Assembly: GCA_934589325.1 (NCBI GenBank)
Contig: CAKTNU010000055.1
Location: 1 to 9,344 of the forward strand
DNA length: 9,344 nucleotides
Direction of reading: 5' to 3'
Origin: an uncultured Oscillospiraceae bacterium
Lineage (GTDB): Bacteria; Bacillota_A; Clostridia; Oscillospirales; Oscillospiraceae
Shown: piece by piece, positions 1 to 4,907 of the stretch
Numbering within the stretch: position 1 is the first letter of the stretch
Layout of the letters: each line of letters starts with the position of its first letter
Notes under the pieces: model-generated
Seen by the model: the letters and a program-made list of their open reading frames with translations, nothing else
The model's database searches: none
Told to the model about the DNA's origin: nothing
Program-made: the position numbers and the translations under genes

Positions 1-3
1 CCC

Positions 4-41
4 AAAGCGGCCTGCCAGTCAATGGCAGGCCGCTTTGTTCT
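4..41 (+). terminator. Rho-independent terminator of an off-window upstream gene
   Basis: A perfect 14-bp inverted repeat (4-17 with 23-36, arms AAAGCGGCCTGCCA / TGGCAGGCCGCTTT) encloses a 5-nt loop (GTCAA) and is followed by a short T-rich tract (34-41). It lies directly before the htrA promoter, so it most likely ends transcription of a + strand gene left of the window. The A-run at the left foot means it could also work on the minus strand. Confidence 0.8.
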
Positions 42-44
42 GCG

Positions 45-74
45 TTAACAGTTTTCTTGCGGTTTGTTTATAAT
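45..74 (+). promoter_or_regulatory. sigma-A-type promoter of the htrA-like gene
   Basis: TTAACA at 45-50 (one base from the -35 consensus) and a perfect TATAAT at 69-74 are separated by 18 nt. Transcription would begin near position 81, leaving a leader of about 95 nt before the ATG at 175. A direct repeat flanks the -10 box: TTTCTTGCG occurs at 53-61 and again at 74-82, 21 bp apart, and TTTGTT at 63-68 and 85-90. This could be a regulator site but may be chance in a T-rich region. Confidence 0.65.
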
Positions 75-161
75 TTCTTGCGCATTTGTTCATTACAAGT
101 ACATAAATGCATTGTATCTTATAATCACAAACAAAAGGGCAAAGCAAAGCTCCACAGCAAA

Positions 162-167
162 AGAGGT
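162..167 (+). promoter_or_regulatory. Ribosome binding site fixing the htrA start
   Basis: AGAGGT lies 7 nt before the ATG at 175. The in-frame upstream start at 64 falls inside the promoter's -10 region and has no such site, so 175 is the better start. Confidence 0.65.
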
Positions 168-174
168 CATCACT

Positions 175-1620
175 ATGTACGAGCCCGAAGAAAACGAGCC
201 GATCGAACAGCAGGTCAATGATACGAACACCAACCCCGCACAGGATAGTACCGATCGCGTAAACGGCGAGTACCACTACAAGAATGGGTTCACCCAGAAG
301 ATATATTCCGATGCGCACTACGTCCCCGCGGACGAGAACACTGCGCCCCCGAGATACTACACTCCGCCCGAAAAGACGGAGAAGCCCCCAAGAGAGCCGA
401 AGAACACAGCTCCTAAGGATAAAGAGCCGCACGGCAAAAATCACGGTTTTCTCAAGATTGCCTGCATCGCACTGGTGTGTGCGCTGCTCGGCGGTCTCTG
501 CGGCGGGGCGATCGCCGAAAGCCGTCTGAACGGTAGGCTCACCGCCCTTGAGGACAGTATGAACGCCGAGACGCCGACCGAGACGCCGGTAGTCAGCACC
601 TCAAGCGCACCGATATCCGCCGATCAGTCCGGCAGCCTCAGCTGGTCCGAAATAAACGATATTGCAAGCAAGCAGGTCGTCGGTGTCACAACGGAAGTCA
701 CATACACCAACTTCTTCGGTCAGACCAGTTCCTCCGCAGTCTCCGGCTCAGGCTTTATCATCACCGAGGACGGCTACATTCTCACCAACTACCATGTTAT
801 CGAAACGGCGTACCAGAGCAATTATGCCGTGACTGTCATGACTCACGACGGCACCCGCTATGACGCGACGATCGTCGGCGTCGAGGCAAGCAACGATATC
901 GCCGTTCTGAAGATAGACGCCAGCGGCCTCACCCCTGCGACGCTCGGCAACAGCGACAGTATCGCAGTCGGCGACGAGGTCTGCGCCGTCGGCAATCCCC
1001 TCGGCGAACTGGAATTTACTTCGACCTTCGGCCGTGTGAGCGCGCTTGACCGCCTCATCACCACCGAGGAGGGCGGCAGCGCCATCAACATGTTCCAGAT
1101 CGACGCGGCTGTCAACTCAGGCAACTCCGGCGGCCCTGTTTACAATACTCGCGGCGAAGTCATCGGCATCGTGACGGCGAAGTACAGCTCCACAGGCGTG
1201 GAGGGTCTGGGCTTTGCAATCCCGATAAATGATGCGGCCAGCATTGCAAACGACCTTATTACTAAAGGCTATGTGACCGGTAAGGCTCACATGGGCGTGC
1301 GTATCGACCAGAGATACACCTCCGCCTACAGCCAGTATTACAACATGCCCGAGGGCGCATATGTCTACTCCGTTGAGAGCGGGAGCTGCGCCGAGACCGC
1401 AGGCCTCCGTGCGGGCGACATTATCACCAAGCTCGGTGAGAGCGAGGTCAAGAGCTATACCGACCTGACCCACGCCATTAAGCAGTACTCCGCGGGCGAC
1501 ACCGCAGAGCTGGTGATCTACCGCGCAGGTGAAACGCTCACCCTGAGCATCACCTTCGACGAGGAGGTACCGGAGAACACCTCCGGCTCCGCCTCCACCG
1601 TGCCGGGTCAGGCTCCCTGA
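175..1620 (+). CDS. htrA: HtrA/DegP-like membrane-anchored serine protease with PDZ domain
   Basis: A 481-residue S1C-family (trypsin-like) protease for quality control of misfolded or damaged proteins outside the membrane. Visible in order: a charged, proline-rich cytoplasmic N-terminus (1-90); one hydrophobic anchor (about 92-114); a linker rich in Thr/Ser/Pro (about 130-155); the protease domain (about 160-365); and one PDZ domain (about 370-462) for substrate binding, followed by a short Ser/Pro tail. The catalytic triad is readable: His207 in TNYHVIE, Asp241 in SNDIAVLKI and Ser318 in GNSGGP. Length and domain order match Firmicute HtrA/DegP proteins, which carry an uncleaved N-terminal anchor. 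The start is chosen from AGAGGT 7 nt upstream. It is a single-gene unit between its own promoter and terminator. Which Firmicute paralogue (HtrA, HtrB, YycK/HtrC) it matches cannot be told from sequence alone. Confidence 0.93.
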   Translation: MYEPEENEPIEQQVNDTNTNPAQDSTDRVNGEYHYKNGFTQKIYSDAHYVPADENTAPPRYYTPPEKTEKPPREPKNTAPKDKEPHGKNHGFLKIACIALVCALLGGLCGGAIAESRLNGRLTALEDSMNAETPTETPVVSTSSAPISADQSGSLSWSEINDIASKQVVGVTTEVTYTNFFGQTSSSAVSGSGFIITEDGYILTNYHVIETAYQSNYAVTVMTHDGTRYDATIVGVEASNDIAVLKIDASGLTPATLGNSDSIAVGDEVCAVGNPLGELEFTSTFGRVSALDRLITTEEGGSAINMFQIDAAVNSGNSGGPVYNTRGEVIGIVTAKYSSTGVEGLGFAIPINDAASIANDLITKGYVTGKAHMGVRIDQRYTSAYSQYYNMPEGAYVYSVESGSCAETAGLRAGDIITKLGESEVKSYTDLTHAIKQYSAGDTAELVIYRAGETLTLSITFDEEVPENTSGSASTVPGQAP

Positions 1621-1686
1621 ACCGCACGCATCAAAATGCTACTTTTCTACTCCTATAAATCCTCTCTTTTCTCCCAAAACGAAGGG

Positions 1687-1718
1687 CCGCACGGATAACC
1701 GTGCGGTTCTTTGTTTTT
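1687..1718 (+). terminator. Terminator of the htrA-like gene
   Basis: An 8-bp perfect GC-rich stem (CCGCACGG 1687-1694, CCGTGCGG 1699-1706) with an ATAA tetraloop is followed by TTCTTTGTTTTT. It lies 66 nt after the htrA stop codon on the same strand. Confidence 0.85.
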
Positions 1719-1743
1719 CGGCGCAAAAAGAACAGATTGCCTC

Positions 1744-1771
1744 TTGATTTTTGCAAATTTTCCTGTAGAAT
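1744..1771 (+). promoter_or_regulatory. Probable promoter of the phosphoribosyltransferase gene
   Basis: TTGATT at 1744-1749 and TAGAAT at 1766-1771 are separated by 16 nt. They sit between the htrA terminator and the AGGAGG site of the next gene, which implies independent transcription with a leader of about 35 nt. Confidence 0.5.
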
Positions 1772-1797
1772 ATATGAGTAAAAAAGTTTGCTCTTTC

Positions 1798-1803
1798 AGG
1801 AGG
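1798..1803 (+). promoter_or_regulatory. Ribosome binding site fixing the phosphoribosyltransferase start
   Basis: A perfect AGGAGG lies 9 nt before the ATG at 1813. The longer in-frame reading from 1711 would start inside the htrA terminator T-run and run through the promoter, so it is not used. Confidence 0.8.
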
Positions 1804-1812
1804 AATATTAAA

Positions 1813-2367
1813 ATGACTTACGAGATGGACATTGCCGGCTTAAAACGCGAACTGCCTCTGTGCAAGGTCAGCGACGACCTGTACATCGGCGCCTTCGTCA
1901 TGTTCGGCGATGTCGAGCTGACTGTCCACTGCGCTGCGGAGCTCCTCAAGCGTGCTCCGGAATATGATTACATCATCGCTCCCGAAGCCAAGGCTATCCC
2001 CCTGCTGTACGAAATGGCACGGCAGAGCGGCGCCGAAAAGTATTTTCTGGCGCGCAAGGGCGCTAAGGCCTACATGACCGGCGTTTTTGAGGTAGAGGTA
2101 AAATCCATCACCACTATGAGCATCCAGAAGCTCGTCATCGACACCGCAGACGCGGAGCTCATCCGCGGCAAGCGCATGCTCATCGTTGACGACGTCATCT
2201 CCACCGGCGAATCTCTCCGTGCTATGGAAGAGCTCGTCACCCGCGCCGGCGGCATCGTTGCCGGCCGCATGGCTGTCCTCGCCGAGGGCGACGCGCAGGC
2301 TCGTCACGACATAATCTGCCTTGCCCCCCTCCCCCTCTTCAATCCCGACGGCACCGTGAAAAAATAA
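1813..2367 (+). CDS. Purine-type phosphoribosyltransferase (Apt/Xpt-like)
   Basis: A 184-residue type I phosphoribosyltransferase. Such enzymes join a base to 5-phosphoribosyl-1-pyrophosphate, releasing pyrophosphate, usually for cytoplasmic purine salvage. The 13-residue PRPP-binding motif is clear at 122-134 (MLIVDDVISTGES), with the two acidic residues that bind the ribose hydroxyls followed by the phosphate loop. Upstream, a beta-strand and loop (YDYIIAPEAKAIPL, 51-64) and the segment RKGAKAYM (81-88) resemble adenine/xanthine phosphoribosyltransferases (COG0503). Length is normal for that group. Substrate (adenine, xanthine/guanine, or a regulatory role as in PurR-like proteins) cannot be fixed from sequence; there is no N-terminal helix-turn-helix, which argues against PurR. 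It is monocistronic, with its own promoter and a strong terminator. Confidence 0.85.
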   Translation: MTYEMDIAGLKRELPLCKVSDDLYIGAFVMFGDVELTVHCAAELLKRAPEYDYIIAPEAKAIPLLYEMARQSGAEKYFLARKGAKAYMTGVFEVEVKSITTMSIQKLVIDTADAELIRGKRMLIVDDVISTGESLRAMEELVTRAGGIVAGRMAVLAEGDAQARHDIICLAPLPLFNPDGTVKK

Positions 2368-2378
2368 ATACGGGCAAT

Positions 2379-2424
2379 ATAAAGATGCTTCCCGGACTGT
2401 CAGTCCCGGGAAGCATCTTTATTC
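2379..2424 (+). terminator. Terminator of the phosphoribosyltransferase gene
   Basis: A perfect 17-bp inverted repeat (2379-2395 with 2406-2422) encloses a 10-nt loop whose ACTG/CAGT bases can pair further. The right arm ends in CTTTATTCT, giving a short T-rich tail. It begins 12 nt after the stop codon. Confidence 0.8.
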
Positions 2425-2441
2425 TGATCCGCCACAGCCTA

Positions 2442-2471
2442 TTGACGGAACACAAAGGTTTATGCTATTCT
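2442..2471 (+). promoter_or_regulatory. Possible promoter of the interrupted GNAT gene
   Basis: TTGACG at 2442-2447 and TATTCT at 2466-2471 are 18 nt apart, lie after the preceding terminator and point toward the GNAT start at 2552. The -10 box directly abuts the element remnant beginning at 2472, so that remnant would form the start of the mRNA leader. Confidence 0.4.
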
Positions 2472-2511
2472 TACCATCAGTTGACAAGTCGCATACGGTT
2501 TTGCCCGTCAG
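2472..2511 (-). repeat. Diverged remnant of the MITE right end
   Basis: Positions 2472-2488 (TACCATCAGTTGACAAG) are identical to the reverse complement of the right end of the 2625-2897 element plus its TA (2883-2899). After 7 unmatched nt, CGGTTTTGCC at 2496-2505 again matches the reverse complement of 2865-2874, which lies inside the element beyond the inverted repeat. Thus about 40 bp correspond to the right end, in inverted orientation. No matching second end is visible before the gene, so it is a fragment or a heavily deleted copy. It also acts as a 151-bp-spaced direct repeat of the element's left end. Confidence 0.75.
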
Positions 2512-2624
2512 TTAGAGTTGACTAACCAAGAGAGTGAAAGGGACTGCGCATATGAAAGTCACAGCACTTGATGCCAGCATCATATACGACATCGGCCATT
2601 CGTTCGGCTACTACGATTACGGTA

Positions 2625-2649
2625 CCATCAGTTAACAAGGGCAGACACG
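2625..2649 (+). repeat. Left terminal inverted repeat of the MITE
   Basis: 25 bp, pairing with 2873-2897 except for A at 2634 where the other end implies G. Its TAA at 2633-2635 supplies the stop codon that truncates the 5' part of the GNAT gene; with G at 2634 the stop would be TGA, so either end version truncates. Confidence 0.9.
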
Positions 2650-2764
2650 CCTGACAGCATGTCTTTTCGGCGCTTTTTGCCCTTTTCGCCTTGACGGGCG
2701 ACAGCCCGCCTGCATCTCAAAAAACAAAAATCACCGAAAATCCAAAGCTGTCAGGTGCGGAGCA

Positions 2765-2872
2765 GTTTTGCCGGAGCAGAAATGCGTTCAGGCAATGAAA
2801 AGCCCGCAGGCAATACTTTGTGTATTGTCAAGGGCTTTGAAGCGGCATGGGCGTTTTTCTGCCCGGCAAAAC
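2765..2872 (+). repeat. Nested imperfect hairpin inside the MITE
   Basis: Three inverted-repeat pairs nest in order: 2765-2782 with 2856-2872 (GTTTTGCCGG then GCAGAAA, one bulged A at 2775), AAAGCCC 2799-2805 with GGGCTTT 2832-2838, and CAATAC 2811-2816 with GTATTG 2822-2827 around a TTTGT loop. The element's right half could fold into one long interrupted stem as RNA or single-stranded DNA. Smaller pairs occur in the left half, for example CGGGC 2695-2699 with GCCCG 2704-2708, and CCTGACAGC 2650-2658 with GCTGTCAGG 2747-2755. Confidence 0.65.
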
Positions 2873-2897
2873 CGTGTCTGCCCTTGTCAACTGATGG
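2873..2897 (-). repeat. Right terminal inverted repeat of the MITE
   Basis: 25 bp, the reverse complement of the left end with one mismatch. It is translated in the open 3' frame of the interrupted gene. Its inward neighbour (2865-2874) is also conserved in the upstream remnant at 2472-2511, so conserved end sequence reaches past the inverted repeat itself. Confidence 0.9.
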
Positions 2898-3423
2898 TAT
2901 TGAGAACGGATTAAACGCCATATTTCCCAGCCGGGACGCGATAGTCACCTACATATGCGGTTACGCCCGCGGTATGCTGCGCGGTGGATTTCTCCGCAGC
3001 ACCGGGGAGCGTCACGAGGGCTTCATCGCCTACAAGCTGCCCGGTGAAAAGCTCGGCCTCAAAACCGTATGGCCCCTGCTGCAGGGCTTTTTCCGCTCCA
3101 TGAATCTGAAAGAGCTGTCGCGCTTTGCAAAAATAATGAAGCGCGGCGGCCCCTCCCTTCGGGACAGATTCGACAAGGAGAAAAAGCCCTATGTATTTGT
3201 CGGCATGGTCTGTGTGCGTGAGCAGTCTCAGGGGCAGGGCTATATGCGCAAGGTCATGGATATGGCTTTTGCGGAAGGCCGTCGGCTCGGCGTCCCTGTG
3301 ATCCTGGACACCGACGCAAAGTCCAAATGCGACAAATATGTGCATCTCGGCATGGAGCTCGCCGGAATACGCGACCTCGGCGAATTTGGGAAGATGTACG
3401 ATCTCATCAAATACCCCGACTCC

Positions 3424-3452
3424 GCTCCGAACGCTAAGGCGTAGATCGGAGC
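3424..3452 (+). other. Hairpin over the stop codon of the GNAT gene
   Basis: GCTCCGA 3424-3430 pairs with TCGGAGC 3446-3452 and ACGC 3431-3434 with GCGT 3439-3442, with an AGA bulge. No T-run follows, so it is not a standard terminator. It may stabilise the mRNA end or be incidental. The next gene begins 53 nt after the stop and shows no clear promoter of its own, so read-through into it is likely. Confidence 0.35.
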
Positions 3453-3497
3453 CGTGCAATACATGCCGGCGGGCGTAAAAATAAATGGAGGTATAAT

Positions 3498-4205
3498 ATG
3501 GGCGCCACGACAGCTATATCAAAAACCTATCGTCGGGACTGCCTGCTCGGTGCGCTCAGTGCGGCGCTGATGCTGGCAGGCGACCTGTGCCTTAGCGTCG
3601 TCCCGGCAAGTCAAACCGACAGCGGACTATTCCTGCGCGAAGCGTATCTGAACGGCTCATACGCCGCGTGGCGGCTGCCGCTGCTGGCAGCGACCGGACT
3701 TTTGGGCATGGCGCTCGCATTTTTCTCGATCCGCGCCCTATACACGCAGATACTGCCGCAGTACCGCAGGCTGCGGCTGACCATTCTCGTCGGCGGTGTT
3801 ATTTATATCAGCTCCGCCGGGGCAATACACTTTCTGATAGGCAGTTTTGCCGACTGGACAAGCACTCTCGCTCCCCTGCTCGGCCGCGAGGAGACCGCCG
3901 CGCTCATTCAGGCGCAGTATGCGCGTATTTTACCGTCGCTGCTGCTGGGTTACGCAGGCATGGTTCTGCTTATCCTCGTCAGCGCATGGGCAGTGCTGGG
4001 CAATAGGACGTTTCTGCCGCGCAGGATGTTCTTCTTCCACGTATTGCTCTGGCAACTCGTATTCATGCTGATCCCGGATATACGCCAGGCCCTCGGCGCG
4101 GAGATATCCACCTGGGATTTCGTTCTCAGTCAGGGCTCCGGCAACGCATCGCTGCTCATTTGGATGGCCGCAAACGCGGTATGGGCACGGCGGCACGGTG
4201 TTTAG
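3498..4205 (+). CDS. Six-helix integral membrane protein of unknown function
   Basis: A 235-residue protein with about six hydrophobic segments (roughly 15-35, 59-82, 94-116, 144-167, 176-195 and 213-231), placing it in the cytoplasmic membrane. Features that might be conserved are a GDL in the first helix (28-30), a His followed by IGS in the third (111-116) and HVLLWQ (181-186). I recognise no enzyme or transporter motif. The pattern is reminiscent of a Firmicute DUF-type family (perhaps DUF6796), but this is a recollection and not verified. The start is supported by GGAGG (3487-3491) 6 nt upstream. It follows the GNAT gene on the same strand and may share its transcript, so the MITE insertion may also affect its expression. 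Confidence 0.75.
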   Translation: MGATTAISKTYRRDCLLGALSAALMLAGDLCLSVVPASQTDSGLFLREAYLNGSYAAWRLPLLAATGLLGMALAFFSIRALYTQILPQYRRLRLTILVGGVIYISSAGAIHFLIGSFADWTSTLAPLLGREETAALIQAQYARILPSLLLGYAGMVLLILVSAWAVLGNRTFLPRRMFFFHVLLWQLVFMLIPDIRQALGAEISTWDFVLSQGSGNASLLIWMAANAVWARRHGV

Positions 4206-4214
4206 ATTCTCTCT

Positions 4215-4242
4215 TTGCCTTTGGGACGCTTTGTGTTATAAT
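4215..4242 (+). promoter_or_regulatory. Promoter of the ogt-like gene
   Basis: A perfect TATAAT at 4237-4242 is preceded, 16 nt upstream, by TTGCCT at 4215-4220 (4 of 6 bases of the -35 consensus). It lies in the gap after the membrane-protein stop and implies a leader of about 45 nt before the ATG at 4293. Confidence 0.6.
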
Positions 4243-4279
4243 ATGCGGCAGTGGGCACTCCTGTACCCGGAAGCGAAAC

Positions 4280-4285
4280 GGAGGT
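4280..4285 (+). promoter_or_regulatory. Ribosome binding site fixing the ogt start
   Basis: GGAGGT lies 7 nt before ATG 4293. The longer in-frame reading from 4251 would start close to the predicted transcription start and lacks such a site. Confidence 0.75.
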
Positions 4286-4292
4286 AAACAGT

Positions 4293-4826
4293 ATGGTGAA
4301 CACCTGCAAATATTCTTCGCCGCTGGGCGACATTCTGCTCTCGGCCGATGAGGACGGGCTTACAGGCCTGTGGCTCAGCGGGGCGAAATACTACGCCGCG
4401 AGTCTCCCTGCGGAGCATACCGAGCTGGAGACCCCGATCATCGCCGAGGCCAAGCACTGGCTGGATATATATTTCTCCGACCGGGAGCCGGATTTTACAC
4501 CGTCGCTGCACCCGTCCGGTTCGCCGTTCCGTCAGGCCGTTTGGGAGCTCCTTCTGCAGATACCCTATGGCCGCACCGTCTCCTACGGCGACATTGCGCG
4601 CCGCCTCGCGGATGAGCGCGGGCTTGCGCGGGTGTCGGCGCAGGCCGTCGGCGGTGCCGTTGGGCATAACCCGATATCCGTCATCATCCCGTGCCACCGC
4701 GTGGTCGGGTCAGACGGCAGCCTGACAGGATATGCCGGAGGTATCGACAGGAAAATAAAGCTGCTGGAGCTGGAGCACACGGACATGAGCCGCCTTTACA
4801 TTCCGAAAAGCGGCACTGCTCTGTGA
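4293..4826 (+). CDS. ogt: Methylated-DNA--protein-cysteine S-methyltransferase
   Basis: A 177-residue suicide DNA-repair protein that moves the alkyl group from O6-alkylguanine (and O4-alkylthymine) in DNA to its own cysteine. An N-terminal domain (about 1-72) precedes the C-terminal DNA-binding and active-site domain (about 75-162). The latter has the signature PYGRTVSYGDIA (91-102, helix-turn-helix region), the arginine-finger region RVSAQAVGGAVGHNP (113-127), and the active site IPCHRVV with acceptor Cys134, followed by GYAGG (146-150) of the substrate pocket. Length is normal for the Ogt/AdaB type and there is no Ada regulatory domain. It has its own promoter and is followed by a strong bidirectional terminator. 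The symbol ogt is used for the stand-alone type; some genomes call it adaB or MGMT. Confidence 0.93.
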   Translation: MVNTCKYSSPLGDILLSADEDGLTGLWLSGAKYYAASLPAEHTELETPIIAEAKHWLDIYFSDREPDFTPSLHPSGSPFRQAVWELLLQIPYGRTVSYGDIARRLADERGLARVSAQAVGGAVGHNPISVIIPCHRVVGSDGSLTGYAGGIDRKIKLLELEHTDMSRLYIPKSGTAL

Positions 4827-4847
4827 GCGATTCCATAAATAAGCTGA

Positions 4848-4890
4848 AAACTGCCGCACCGTGCTATTAGCACGGTGCGGCAGTTTCTCT
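4848..4890 (+). terminator. Bidirectional terminator between ogt and cinA
   Basis: A perfect 17-bp GC-rich inverted repeat (4848-4864 with 4870-4886) encloses a TATTA loop. On the + strand it is followed by TTTCTCTTCT, ending ogt. On the minus strand it ends in CAGTTTTCAG, ending the comM-thiI-cinA cluster. Its place between convergent genes supports use in both directions. Confidence 0.88.
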
Positions 4891-4907
4891 TCTGGATCAC
4901 GCAGGAT

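Larger units (their letters stand above)
2625..2897 (+). mobile_element. 273-bp MITE with 25-bp terminal inverted repeats and TA target duplication
   Basis: The ends 2625-2649 and 2873-2897 are inverted repeats, 24 of 25 bases matching (mismatch at 2634). The left end reads CCATCAGTTAACAAGG and continues inward. The element is flanked by TA at 2623-2624 and TA at 2898-2899, the target duplication of IS630/Tc1-mariner-type transposases. It has no transposase or other convincing ORF, so it must depend on a transposase elsewhere. It interrupts the GNAT gene, and excision in thought with one TA restores that frame exactly, which fixes both borders. The interior holds several hairpins, described separately. 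Family assignment rests on the TA duplication and end structure, not on a database match. The strand is arbitrary. Confidence 0.9.
2552..3444 (+). pseudogene. GNAT family N-acetyltransferase interrupted by a 273-bp MITE
   Basis: The original start is ATG 2552 (AAAGGGA at 2537-2543, 8 nt upstream). It encodes 24 residues ending in YYDYG, then enters the element and stops at TAA 2633-2635. Removing 273 bp plus one TA joins GGT directly to ATT GAG AAC and restores one frame of 205 residues, the usual length of this GNAT subgroup. The restored protein has the FPSRDA segment near 34-38 and the acetyl-CoA-binding Q-x-x-G-x-G motif (QSQGQG, 133-138) followed by YMRKVMDMAF, VPVILDTD and a C-terminal GKMYDLIKYP typical of the fold. 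The family transfers acetyl groups from acetyl-CoA to amines; the substrate is unknown. The 3' 181 codons remain intact. They could be read as a chimera from ATG 2782 (220 residues; weak GGAG at 2773-2776) or GTG 2755, both inside the element, so some activity may persist. The intact 3' frame suggests the insertion is recent. Confidence 0.88.

Noticed and set aside
64..174. 37-codon N-terminal extension of the HtrA-like protein
   Set aside because: The ATG at 64 lies upstream of the -10 box, so it would not be transcribed from the predicted promoter; ATG 175 has a good ribosome site.
2481..2486. TTGACA in the element end as a promoter -35 box (mobile promoter)
   Set aside because: No acceptable -10 sequence lies 15-19 nt downstream in the remnant or inward from the MITE ends, and the motif points inward in the MITE, not toward flanking genes.
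2625..2897. Riboswitch, CRISPR fragment or integron attC site
   Set aside because: There are no regularly spaced repeats, no known aptamer core and no expression platform. Terminal repeats, TA duplication and exact gene restoration fit a transposable element better.
2625..2897. Bacterial interspersed element inserted in the intergenic region only
   Set aside because: The 24-codon 5' fragment with its own ribosome site and the exact in-frame junction show that the insertion is inside a coding region.
3930..4196. Small frames within the membrane protein and ogt genes
   Set aside because: All overlap well-supported genes in other frames and have no ribosome site or recognisable product.
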